Assembly: GCA_022496205.1 (NCBI GenBank)
Contig: WTXD01000053.1
Span: 62,001-126,000, forward strand
Reading direction: 5' to 3'
Length of the DNA stretch: 64,000 bases
DNA from: Gloeopeniophorella convolvens
Lineage: Eukaryota > Basidiomycota > Agaricomycetes > Russulales
The notes beneath the pieces were generated by a model. It searched no databases and was not told the DNA's origin. It worked only from the letters and a program-made list of their open reading frames with translations. The first letter of the stretch is position 1. The number at the start of each line of letters is the position of its first letter. The translations under genes and the position numbers were made by a program. Positions 44,891 to 55,991 of this stretch are shown in pieces.

Positions 44891-47150
44891 CTAGACACGG
44901 GATCCAGAGGGCAGCCTGGGGGGAGAAGCAGACGACACCGTGACGCCGCGCGTCCGGCCCTCCTGAGCCGGCAGGACAACAGGCGCCGAGCCGTCCGCCT
45001 CCCGGAGCCCGTCCGCAACGTTCTGGTCGACCATGACGGCGCGCCACGGGCCCTCGAGGTCCAGGGCATAATGCCGGCGAAGATGCGTCGAATCGATCGG
45101 GTCGCCGCGGTACCAGAGCGCGCTCAGCACGTCCATCTCGCCCACCAAGCGCGCCTGCAGCTCCTTCGGCGCGCCCTGCGCGCTCAGGCCGAGGCACAGC
45201 GCGTTGACGACGTCCCGGAGGTCGTCGCGCAGCCGCACCACCCTGCCGCTCATCCCCTCGTGCTTGCTCAGCCGCTCCAGCAACGGCAGCGCGGCCCCGA
45301 GGAGCCGCGCCGCGATGGCGAGCTGCGTCCCGCCGGGCCTGTCCGCCGCGAACCGGCCCAGCAGCGCCGGCGACGCGCCGAGCTGGCGCTGCAGCAGCGC
45401 CGCCGCCTCGTCGTCGGGGCAGTGCCACTGCCCGTTCTGCCGCGCCGCGGCGAGGAGCGCCTGGACGCAGTGCGCGCGGAGGGCCGTCTCGGGATCGTCG
45501 TGTGCCGTCATCGTCTGTGCGACCGCCCACGTCTCGGCGGACAGCGGGCCCCACATGTCTCCCGTCGGCTGGTCCCACTGCTTCCGCACCGCGTCGTAGT
45601 GCCGCTTGATGAGCTCCGGGAAGCACCAGACTGCGCCGATGCACGCCGCGAGCCGGTGCTTGTGGATCTCCTCCGGCAGGAAGCCCGTCGTGCAGGTTGT
45701 TAGCACGCGCTCGAGCACTTGCGTAACGGGCGTCTTCAGCTTTTTTCGGAGCTTCTGCAGCTGCTCGCCGTCGCGGGAGGCAAGCTGGAAGAGGCCTGGG
45801 AGGCCGTCCAGAAAGTCCTCCAGCTCGTCGTCTTCGTCCAGGGCAGTCAGCGTCCAAATCAGCGCCCGGATGTCGATTGCGTTGTCGAGATACATGGCTG
45901 TCTTCTCGAAAGCGCGTCGCATGCCGTGGCGGATCTTTTCGCGGCGCTTCTGTATGGCTTCCTTTGCGTCGTTGCCCAACCGGAACCACATGATAGCGAG
46001 GGGTATGGCTTCGCGCAGAAACCAGAACAGGGCCGACAGGGGAGTTTGGTAAGGCGCGCTGTGGTGGACGAGCGGCAGTATGGTGAGCAGCACGTATGAT
46101 ACTGCAAAAACAGACACAAAGGCCAGCAGCGTAAAGGCGATGGTGTGGTTGATATTGATGAGGAAATCGACAAGCCCGATGTAGAAGAGCACGACCGACG
46201 CGTGGAGGAGGACGGGAAGGGCCTCTACTGCCGTGTTGAGGCGGAATTTGTCGACTCCTTCGGCGAAGAACGTGCGGATACGTGCCCGCTTCGGTGGAGA
46301 ATATGGCCGGTCTGCGACTTGAAGGTATCTACGCGTCCATTGTTGCATGAGGGTTGCCAGCAGGGCACACACCAGACTCAGCGTGAGACTGATAAACCAC
46401 AGCAGGTTGACACGGACGGAAGACGCCGAGGGCTTGAAATCGGTTTCGCCGGGAATGCTGGATGAGACAGGAAACGATGTCCCATTCGAAAGGGCTGACA
46501 GTTGCTGGGAGATCTGAAGCAACAGGAGAACGGTGGCGTCCGAAGAGTTGGGTTGCAAGTCCTGGTAGCTGACCAAAATGAAGGCGGCGACCGTTGCCGA
46601 GAACAGACCCGTCTGTGCGGCAAGACGTCAGCACCTGCATTCGGGAAGTGTCTCGCAGGACGCACAAACACCAGTATCCCCTCGGTATCGCCGGTCCAGC
46701 TTTCAGACTGCTCCTTGTCAAACTTCTCAGCTTGCGAAAGGTAGACGCTCCAGATCTTGGCAGATGGATCGCTGTAGCCACCACGAGCAGAGTCCTTTTG
46801 ATGCGGGCCACCCTTGACCTGCTGGGCGTTCGGGACCTGCACATCACCAGCGGGAGATTCGTCTGGTTGACTGAGTAAGCTACGACCTGCATCTTTGATG
46901 CATCAGCGAAATACCCTGAGGCTTCTCGGTGAGCGCTGACCCGCGCTGCGTGGCAGACTTGAACGAGCTTGTGGCACCGGGGCTAGTGGGCCTATCGCCC
47001 TCTGCGTTACCTGGACGCGCTGCGACTTCACGCAAAGTGCGTCGTCAACAAATAGTGAGAAGATAGTGTTCATGATAACTTACCAGTTGGCAGAATAGAC
47101 AGGCCGTCGCCTCGCTCGAGGTCGACATCGGCAGGGGACTGTGGCATCAT
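44891..47150 (-). CDS. DUF6535 multi-pass membrane protein (intact paralog)
   Basis: Four-exon model. Exon 1 starts MMPQSPADVDLERGDGLSIL. Exon 2 (GNAEGDRPTSPGATSSF...) joins over a 52-nt intron to DESPAGDVQVPNAQ and then IWSVYLSQAEKFDKEQ, GDTEGILVF. A conserved intron precedes TGLFSATVAAFILVSYQDLQ. Membrane segments include VNLLWFISLTLSLVCALLAT, LHASVVLFYIGLVDFL and FTLLAFVSVFAVSYVLLTIL, with RARIRTFFAEGVDKFRL between. A long cytosolic helical part follows (IDIRALIWTLTALDEDDELE, RLAACIGAVWCFPELI) down to the stop at 44891. Function of the family is unknown; it is expanded in mushrooms. Convergent with DSN1, leaving 274 bp between stops. Confidence 0.85.
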
Positions 47151-50100
47151 AAGAAAGCTGGGACAACGAAAACCGGTGGGGAGATGAGATGACGACCACA
47201 AGCTGAAAGAAAACAGCTCACGGCAAAATATGACCAGGAAGCAGCTGCCTGGCGTTCCAAGCGAGGCATCGAGATCGGGAATGCCGATACGATTGACTGA
47301 TGACCATGTGTGCTCGTCGTGGTAAAAACCTACGAGGCGTCGGCACATAGCAAAGGTAACCCGGCATCCGGACATGCGGCCACAATGCTGAGTCCTACAG
47401 CTTGTGACCAGGGTGACCATCGGGAAAGATGGTGAACAGAAGCGACCCCTACATTCCGAGAAGGGCCTTCCATGCTTGCGAACAGTGGATGCTGGAGATC
47501 TAAATGAAATCCGGAGTACATCTGATTCCATACGATTGGAAGAACCCACGCGGGGTGAGCGACTCCTCAAACGTTGACTGGGCGTGAAGATTTAATTTCA
47601 GGGTATTAGGGAACGCATATCCGATGTGAAGACGACACGGTCGACCATTGTGTCCTAGATCGGCGCCGGGGTGAGCCACGAGAAGTATCACCAACGGAAT
47701 ACTATGCGCACCTTGTATGCACTGATTGTAGGCCTTTGACGACTTGTGAGGCGGACGGCCGAGGAGTTGAGAGTCTGCAGTAGCCGGTGACAGACTGAGA
47801 ATCAAGGGGAATAGCGGGACTGGAATCTCAGGACACAAACGTCCCTGATGTTCCAGGCAGGTGAGGGCAGGTACTGCGGCACTGCGCATGGTAAAACTGT
47901 GTTGATAGCGTCCGAGAAGTGATCAGGCCTTCAGCTTCAGGCTTTGAAGAACGAACGAGCTTCTGAGACATATGTGACAGCTACGCGCGTTATGGGCTAG
48001 CATGCAGCGGCAGGCTGTTTAGATGCAACAATGAACTCGGCGCTTGTACTGAGGATCTGAACTTGATGTGGTCGTCTTGGACGGTGTCTCGGCTCTGCTG
48101 AGAGGCTGGTGAGGACCCCAGACGGTCCCGCGGAAACGGACTTGGACCCGAGAGCCTCCTCCTCTCGGGCCCCGCATTGATTGAATTCGGACGTCGAGAC
48201 ACTCCGCGGGCTGGCATCGACATCCCTCGACTCGGATCACAGCAGAAACGACTGTCTTCACTTGGCCAGTCTGTCATTACGGAGACTAAGCAGAACCATA
48301 CTATACTCTGAGCCCTCCTGTAGGTATCAGCGCATCGCTCTCGTGGGGTTTCCATGTGGTGGCTGCCCAATTCTTCCAATGAGGAGGCTACTGGCCTCTC
48401 CAGACTGTGCGCTGGCGAGGCCTGGCGGTGAGTCGCTGAGTCGCTAGCGCACGAGTCTACTACGTCATAGCTATTCATACTCCCCTACATATTTGGAAAA
48501 CGCCTCCGGAGGTTTCAGTTACTCTACTTAGGACGTGCATTACATGCCCCTGGTGCTGCGAGCCGCAGTGAACTCTTGGTCTGGATGCTGCTGTACCTGA
48601 GTCCTGAGGATCGTATGCCAGTGCCCCGGGGCGCCGTGCCTCGGCGACATGCAATTCAGCGTATGCTCAATTCGCAGCGTACGGTCACTCCTCGGAACCC
48701 GAGTCTCGTTCGCAGCGCTCCTCCCAGCTGCCCTATGTTTGTGAACCTGCCCTACTGCCCGCAGGGTACGTCGTGGAAATCACCGTCGGGGACTCGGCGT
48801 AAGCGTTTACCATCAGTAAGCAAGTCTTCAGCCATCACAAACCCGGCGCGGAAATTGTGTGAGGTTTTCGGTGGTTCCGGTGGTTCCGGCCAGCTCCGGT
48901 AATTGTCAATTCGAGCCCGAGTTGCAAGCCAATCGTGTCCCGTTTTGAACGGGTTGTGGTCAACTTGTGATTTCCCCGAAATACTCGATGGAACCAGGTG
49001 ATAAGTTCACGGATTGGAGGACCGCGAAATATTGCACCGGGCCCTCACCCGGTTTTAAGTAGTCTCGATCTTCCACGCGATATCCCACTGAATCGCAACC
49101 GGATCGGAATCATCTGGAATTAGTTGCGACTGGGTTGCAACAGGATTCCGTCGGAGAACCGTCGGTCGGACGCCGGCGAGCAAATTGGCCAAGTCGAAAA
49201 TGCCAAATCTGTCGCCGTGGGATTGATGGCGGCTGATCCCGGACATCCGATTTCAGCGCCCGCCGCGAAATCTTCGACACCTCGCCACCTTTCTCTTCCC
49301 TGCGTCGTTCCCCTTTGCATCGCTCTCCCTCCCAGCGCGTCTCCCTGGCCTCAAATTTCTCTTGACCTTGCGGTACTCGCGTCTTTGACCTTAATCTACG
49401 TTTCTCGCATGATCACAAGTCGGACTCTGCCGTGGTGTGCTCGCTTTAAGCTCGGTTGTCTAGCTCGTCGCCTCCACTGGCTGGCTCTCGTTGCACCCTA
49501 AGGTTGGCCTTGCTTGCTGTGGGACAACGTTGGACTTCCCTTTCGATTCACTTAGCTGTGGATCTCCTACGTTCCATGACCTGTGCTCCCAGACAACGCG
49601 CGTGACCGTCTCGGCAAGGCTGGATACCTGGAGCTGGAGGCCTGGCAACTAGCATCTGCGGGTGATTGCTTGACTAGTTAGCAAATACAATGCCCGCGAG
49701 GGGCCCTACGGACGCTTCATAGTGCCTCTCACTACCAGGTTCCAGCCCACCCCGCTTCCATGCACACACTCTCGACAGTGAGCTGTGATGTAAGCAAGGC
49801 CCCCGGGTCTTTCCCGCTTCACACAGAATCACCTTCATCGGCATCGGCATGGTGTGGAAAGTGGTGGTGGGTGTACGTGCATGTTGCTGTGGGGTATCGT
49901 AGCAGGGTGGTTCATGCTTTCTTTACCATACAAGGCAAATGTACTCTACTTCTGGGAATATCACTGTTTAGTGACGCTTCATATGTGATATGTGTGATTT
50001 GTCGGTGTCCCCTAATGGCAGTGCAAAGGTCTGCAAGGATTGCTGCAGTCTTGTGAACTGATGGTGGTCTACTTGTGGCCCTGTTGGGGTCCACATGAGG

Positions 50101-50807
50101 TCAGGTTAAAACCGGGTTAAAACTTAATTTCGGTTGATATCAACTGCTACTCAAGGATGAGCATCAAGCCGCAACCCGACTTCCCTTGTTGCGGCTATTC
50201 CGGTGGTCGCAACCGGGTTTTATCTGATTTCGGGAGGTTGCAACTGATTTCGGTACCTTAAAATCTGGTAGAATCCGGGCGGCGGGTTCGTGATGGCATG
50301 CCGGCCGATGCTATCACCACCGCAAGTTTACGGTTGGTATCTCCCTCAGCCCGCCTAAGATCATCAAGTTCGGTCTCAACCTTGTCATGTTTCCGATGTA
50401 TGTGTGCGCGTTGAAGAGGGACGCAAACATATTTATTCGTACGTTCGAGTCGGTACCCCAACTTAGACCTCCTAAATGGGAAAGGTGTGGGTTTTGCGCC
50501 ATGCTGAGTAGCGCACTATCTTGTTGTTTCACGTGAAGTCTTCTTAAATGGAAAAGCAATATGTTTCAAAAGGAGGCTTTCTGATGCCCTGTGTTGCCGA
50601 ACAACCTTCATTTACGCTCTGTGAAGGCGGGGCCGCCAAGATATATATGCATTGCGTTCTCGTTCTCGACTCAACATTTCACCCAGGTGTACGCCAGTTG
50701 GCCGCGCCAAAACGGTGACCATTTAATGCTACAGTCTGCCAAATACGATAAGAGTATAGCTACACAGAAGGCTTGAAGTCCGGAAATTGTGGATAATGAT
50801 ACCGCCC
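47151..50807. other. gene-poor region with dispersed repeat-like words
   Basis: No recognisable protein. A minus-strand ORF at 47500-47889 (for example SIPLVILLVAHPGADLG) lacks a convincing continuation. From 48.85 to 50.3 kb the DNA is rich in variants of GGTTGCAAC and AACCGGGTT. The 12-mer TTAAAACCGGGT occurs at 50106-50117 and inverted at 49048-49059, which may mark an old non-autonomous element. Confidence 0.4.
49048..50117. repeat. possible degraded element bounded by short inverted repeats
   Basis: ACCCGGTTTTAA at the left and TTAAAACCGGGT at the right are perfect inverted copies about 1.06 kb apart. Inside lies no recognisable transposase. Short repeats can arise by chance, so this is tentative. 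Confidence 0.25.
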
Positions 50808-51230
50808 TCAGCTCCTCCGCAGATCGTTCGCATCGGTCGAATGGTGGATCTTGTTGATTTTGACCACCAGTATAGCAGCTGCGATGACGCCCACAGCATT
50901 CAAGAGATGGATACAGCCAACAACGCGCCGGTCGTATGGGAGTTCTGCGTACCCTCCCATCACACAATATGCCACTAGGATTAGAAGGAGCTGTTGCATC
51001 GTTCCATGCATCCTCGCAAGCTCCATCGCAATACAGACTGTGTTCGCAACGTAGCTGGCAAGGCATAGCCCGCTGATGTCGAGATGGTAGTTATTAAGGT
51101 TTGAGGTGCGGCTCTTAGCGTTATCAAGAAGGGAATATATCGGTGCAGTTGCGAGTTCGAGTTGCAAACGACGGCGATTGTGATGGGCCAGGGTTGTTGT
51201 CATCAGCATGAGTGAGCCCATCTGCAGCAC
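50808..51230 (-). CDS. hypothetical small membrane protein
   Basis: Open frame of 140 codons with at least two hydrophobic segments (GTMQQLLLILVAYCVMGGY and LLNAVGVIAAAILVV) and a basic end. No family recognised. The frame remains open upstream of the ATG as far as about 51.3 kb, so it may be the last exon of a larger gene whose 5' part lies at 51.3-51.95 kb, where further open pieces exist. The hydrophobic pattern is the only support. Confidence 0.35.
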   Translation of the reverse strand: MLQMGSLMLMTTTLAHHNRRRLQLELATAPIYSLLDNAKSRTSNLNNYHLDISGLCLASYVANTVCIAMELARMHGTMQQLLLILVAYCVMGGYAELPYDRRVVGCIHLLNAVGVIAAAILVVKINKIHHSTDANDLRRS

Positions 51231-52104
51231 CGCTCTATCAGCTTTGACTAGAAGTGCCAGGTTTGGTGACGAACAAATATTAGGTTGCCAATCTCCAGGC
51301 GGTCAACCTCGTCTTCGGGATCCGGGGTTGAGGGGCGCCTACGGCCCCTGCTGCGCGCGGTGGGCATGATCTGGGGTGATGCGGGGTGCGAGAGCGGATA
51401 AGAGGCAGAGATGGCCTGCATTTCGAAGCCTGTGCTTAACGTTCAAGGAGGGGGTGAATGTAAAAAACGAGGTGAGACGGTGGCACTTGCGGTTGGTGGC
51501 GCAAACCAGCCCCTGTCTCAAAAAAACTCACCAAAGTACATCTATGGTAACAAGGCTCAGCTTCCGATCCGGGGGCCGCGTCTGACACTAGGTCACCGGG
51601 AGGACGGGCAGGATATAATATTCAATATTCGAGGGGGACGCTGACGTTTTCGCTACATACCTTTGCGTGACGGTGTTCCGACGCCGATAGAAAAAGGATT
51701 TGACTGACGGTCCCATGATGTTGGGCTCCGGTCGAAAACAATGAATATGGGGTTGAAGGCCGCCGGCGTTCTCCGAGTGGTACATAGGTCGTGCGAGAAA
51801 GACTCCCGCGGCGCCGCAGCATGTGTATAACGTTCGCCATGGAAGTTTGTCGTCAAGAACACTCGAGGCTGATCAGGAGGCATGTTGTGGTGTGAGAGCG
51901 AGATTAAGCGGCACAGTGAAGACACGCCCGGTGGTAATGACATTCCCTGTTAGTAGGATTGGTCTGGCGTATCATCAGCGCAGCAGCAGTCCACATGTCT
52001 GAACAGAACCTCCATCCACACACGCTTGTTTCGAGGATTGAGAGCTGCAGGTAGGTTCCCGACGAGAAACGTGTAAAGTACAGTCGTGATACCGCAAGAG
52101 GAAG

Positions 52105-54073
52105 CTAGACCTTGCCTCTCCATCCTCTTCCTCTCAATAATATGTACCGTGTGTAGAGAAATACGACCCCTCCAAGAAGCAGGAAAGAACCTGAAAAGAG
52201 GTGTGATTAACACCTGATTGCTTTTGATGATGGCAAACTTCTGGCACTCGCCTGCGCATATCCCTGTAGCCGCATACATTCCCGTCGAGGCATTCAATGC
52301 GCCTGACATAGGAGGTCCCGCTAGTGCACTGAATGCGAAGATCGTTAGGCACATGCCCGTGCGCCGACCCACATCCGCATTGTCTCCGAATGCCGTTATG
52401 GGCACCGCGAGCAGAAGTCCGGCAAACGCCCCAGAGAAGATGCCGTAAAGCAAGATGATGGCCACAAGAGGGCCGATCCCATGCACGAACGGCCAAATCA
52501 GAGTGAAAACTCCCGCAAAACAAGTTGCGGGCGTCAGAACTGTGAGTGGACCTGCGGCGGATGTCAGCAATGTCATTATGGGTGCCAAGGCCCAGAAGTT
52601 TACCAGTGCGGTCAGCGAGCCATCCACCGACGACGCGGCCAGCTGCCAGACCGACGCTAGCAATTGAAACCAAATAGGGAGACATGCCGGTGGGGATCCC
52701 CTGTGATGGTGCGCTTGAGTTGATGAATGTGAGGACTGTCAGATTGGTCAACAGCGAACTCGCCAAAATTTTCTCGAGATCAAGAGAACATACCTGTGTA
52801 TAGGCCGAGATAGCTGAGAAAGCCACCGAGTATGAACAAACAAAACGCCATCGACCTGAATTGCCTCAAGTTAAAAGTGCCACCTGGGATCACTTTCGGC
52901 GGAAGCCTCCGCTTCATGGTCTGCGCGAGTCAACTTCCCGTCAAGTGGTACGCGGGGAGGCCTATCACTTACGAGATTCGCTATTCCCAACGTGAGGGTC
53001 ATTATGAGTGCGATAATCCTCATCGTCCATGGGAATCTAGCCGCCACGTTTAGCCAATGATGTGTGCAAAGAGTAAAACGAGAGAGAGGCTCCGTACCCG
53101 ACAGCCACAGTCAGATTACGAAATGCGATTGGGAATACGATACCTCCTAGAGGGGAACCCAGAGTCACGATACCCAAGGCACTGGACCGCTTCAGCCTGA
53201 ACCAATGAGCCACAATCCCTGACGTAGGTCCAAACAGAAATCCGCAGGACACCTGCCACTTGGTAAATTGACGTTGTATTGCGGTCTGAAAGAGGAACTC
53301 ACGCCAACGCCGAGGCCTTGGCAGAGCAAAAGCTGCCAGAAGTTCTTGCACTCTGCAGTGAGGAACGTGCAGACTACCAGATTGATAGAGGCGATAACAT
53401 AAGGCACATGGAAGTGTCCGACGTCGAAGAGTCGGCCCACAAACAGGCCAGGTAACAGTGCAAGCGAGTACTGTCGAATTGTATAAGTGAAGCTGCACTT
53501 ATTGCTTATAGATTAAATTGGCTCGCCTGTGCGGAGCCGATCCATGCGCTTTGAGTTAATGGTATCAATGTCAGAATGGATGCGCAAGAGTTGGATTCAA
53601 ACGACAAACATAGTCGCCCCGGAATCCTGTTGTAGTAAGGTGGATTGGTAGTAATCTTGGAAGGCCTACATGCGCTTCGTTAGCATCCTACGCACATACA
53701 CCGCACAATGAGACATATCACTGACCCCCCAAGCATTGATGTAGCCGAACCTACGATTCATAGCGTCAGCTGGTGCGCAATAAGAATCAAATTCATGATT
53801 GAAAATCGCTCACGACGAGAATGTCGCACAGAAAGCCTACCATGGAAAGGTCAGAATTGGCAGTCATTGACACAAGGCACGTACTCCTAGTACAACCATC
53901 CATGCCTGCAGCCCGCCGTCAGGATAGTCACCTTCGATGTCCGCATCCAGAGGTGTAGAGATGACATGGACCCCGCTATGCAACTTCTTGTGGAGGTGCG
54001 TGGTGTCGGATAAAGAGTGCTCTATAGGGAACGAAGAATGGCTGTCACTCTCAAAGTAATCTGCTGAAGCCAT
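52105..54073 (-). CDS. MFS monocarboxylate-type transporter 1
   Basis: Plasma-membrane 12-helix transporter of the fungal monocarboxylate-porter-like group. The N-terminal cytosolic part starts MASADYFESDSHSSFPIEHS, then DYPDGGLQAWMVVLG, the group's entry to helix 1. Tiny exons of 23 and 25 nt give AFCATFSSFGYINAWG. Further pieces are AFQDYYQSTLL, IAWIGSAQYSLALLPGLFVG, RLFDVGHFHVPYVIASINLV, LLLCQGLGVG, GFLFGPTSGIVAHWFRLKRS, GSPLGGIVFPIAF, VLTFINSSAPSQGIP, GRVVGGWLADRTG and NADVGRRTGMCLTIFAFSAL. The last exon (52105-52190) reads FLLLGGVVFLYTRYILL and stops after RGWRGKV. Two introns appear to use GC donors (at 53526 and 52251). Substrate unknown. Tandem paralog of the gene at 56.0 kb. Confidence 0.87.
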
Positions 54074-54317
54074 AGGTAAGCGTCAGCGCAGGTGGAAGCT
54101 ATGGGGTACGATGGAGATGGCCCATTGAAGGCACGTCGCTTTATACTTTCGAAAGTGCAATGACGTTGAAGCACATCTCGAGACGGCAGCGGCAAATCTA
54201 TCCAGAGAGTTCAGTCGCCCGACCCCCGAAGTCGTCACATACCGGAGCGTGCATATGGGGACGACGCACCGAAAGCACGCAGCCGATGGTGGATCGAAAG
54301 AAGAGACTGTCATTGAG

Positions 54318-54629
54318 TCACACAATCAACACTGCGTCAAGGATTTCACCTGGATCTACTGATCCGCTGTTCGGTGACCCACAAATGACCAAGTGAACCC
54401 TGTCAGTGATTATCCGCACATACAGGACACACCTCTGAGCCTCGAATTCGTCGGTTATTGCGGCCATGATCGGGTATGGCAAGAAGTACATAAGGGAAGC
54501 GGCATCGACGACGCTGGGAAGATGACGATACAGGTTATCAAGTGCGAGACGGGAATGATGCAACGCCGATGACGGCGCTAGACAGCATGCAATGGTCGAG
54601 GTAACGAGAGCGCCCGACTGAGGACCCAT
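54318..54629 (-). CDS. hypothetical gene fragment between the transporters
   Basis: Minus-strand stretch with a protein-like run (LDNLYRHLPSVVDAASLMYF, LPYPIMAAITDEFEAQR) but no clear start, partner exon or family. It may be one exon of a short gene spanning about 54.1-54.95 kb, or chance. Confidence 0.25.
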   Translation of the reverse strand: MGPQSGALVTSTIACCLAPSSALHHSRLALDNLYRHLPSVVDAASLMYFLPYPIMAAITDEFEAQRCVLYVRIITDRVHLVICGSPNSGSVDPGEILDAVLIV

Positions 54630-55991
54630 CCCAACCTCCGATATGCCTTGCTACTATCACGGCTTCGAGCACCCGCTAACGGCGTACTTGCGGGAATTGG
54701 CGTGCGATAGGTACGAATCAGAACCCAACAAAGATCTAGCTTGTCTGGGTAACTGAAATTAGAAACACAATGTGAGGCCGCAAAGCAGGTGTTCGTCAGT
54801 AGCTGTCGGACCGGTATCGAGTGTAGCATCCGAATGTGCGAGTCGAGGCTGAAGCTGTGGAGAGAATACTGTGAGGATCCATGGTCGAGCCTTTGGGCAC
54901 ATGTTATTGTAATAACCAACCTTTACCGACTGCCACCTCTCGACCGGCCGTTCTAGCAGCCTTGGGGCAGGCGTAGGTGCTCATACAAAGGCTAACTTAG
55001 CAGTGCCGTTAATCCGTCATCGGAACATTACAGCAAGTGACTAGCGGCTAGTGACTAGTGACCGGTGACCCGTGGCTGGTAGCTGGTGACCAGTGGGTCT
55101 GTTAATCTGTTGGTGCGTAGTGGACTGTGGGTACTCCCGCACAGAGGTCTTGCTGGCGTTCTCCTCCATCCGTCGCAAGCCCCCGTCAAGGGGCCGAGCG
55201 GACTCCGGAGACGTGATAGCGGCCAAATGACGGTCCACCAGAGCAGACCTGCCTACAAGTATGATATTGTGATCTAATGTAGCGGGCGACGAGAGCAAGA
55301 CACCACCCACGACTTTGAGCATCATGGAATCTGACTGGCGGCACTGGTCAGACTTCCCAAGTGATTGATGGTGAGAGCGAGCCCGGGGCAGCACGGTGGA
55401 CGCTGGCGCATTGGGTGCTAGTGCTTTTGTCACGGTGACGAGGCTCCGAAAATCGTCATGAAGCTATGGATTGCGGCCCGGGGTATGGAATCGGTGCCAT
55501 GCGGAGGTGACTTTGGTCAATGATGCTCTCGCGCTCAGACTCACCGGCACCGGCCGGAGTCTGGCGGAGGAGCACCGCGTACCGGTCCGCGCGGACCGCC
55601 GTTGACTACCTCGTGTTTTTCCTAAGAGAGAAACGCTCCTCGATCACTCGCAACCACTTCCCGGCACAGCACTCATATCTTTTTCATATGTACATACCTA
55701 GATCATAACCATATCCCCGACCCATAATTGTCGTAGATACTCGACGACCGCGTCTTAGTGTAGCATCATTTGCTGCGGTATACAAATGCAGATATTAAAT
55801 AAAATAAAAAAAGAAACGCTCCTCGAACAAGTTTGAGCCTTGCAACACTGCCTCGCGGGCTTTGCTAATTATACCACACATACATAAGGTGCAAATAAGA
55901 GTGGACAGTGCATGTTGTAATGTATGTATATCTATGACTTACCAGCCTCAGTAGCATACGCTCCTCAAACACGATGCTCTAACAGCCTTCA
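54630..55991. other. intergenic between the two transporters
   Basis: AT-rich in 55.7-55.9 kb (presumed 3' flank of transporter 2). Contains a short degenerate tandem array at 55.03-55.10 kb. No other feature seen. Confidence 0.4.
55034..55097. repeat. degenerate short tandem array (TAGTGAC/GGTGACC words)
   Basis: About eight partly degenerate units of 7-10 bp related to ctagtgac and ctggtgac in direct succession. Noncoding. Confidence 0.5.

Noticed and set aside
44780..45703. Plus-strand frame of 307 codons opposite the second DUF6535 gene
   Set aside because: The minus strand carries the clear family sequence; the plus frame is a compositional shadow.
51950..52663. Continuous minus frame reading MLASVWQLAASSVDG... 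to a stop at 51950
   Set aside because: It begins inside an exon in the wrong frame and reads through two introns; the transporter model ending at 52105 matches its paralog.
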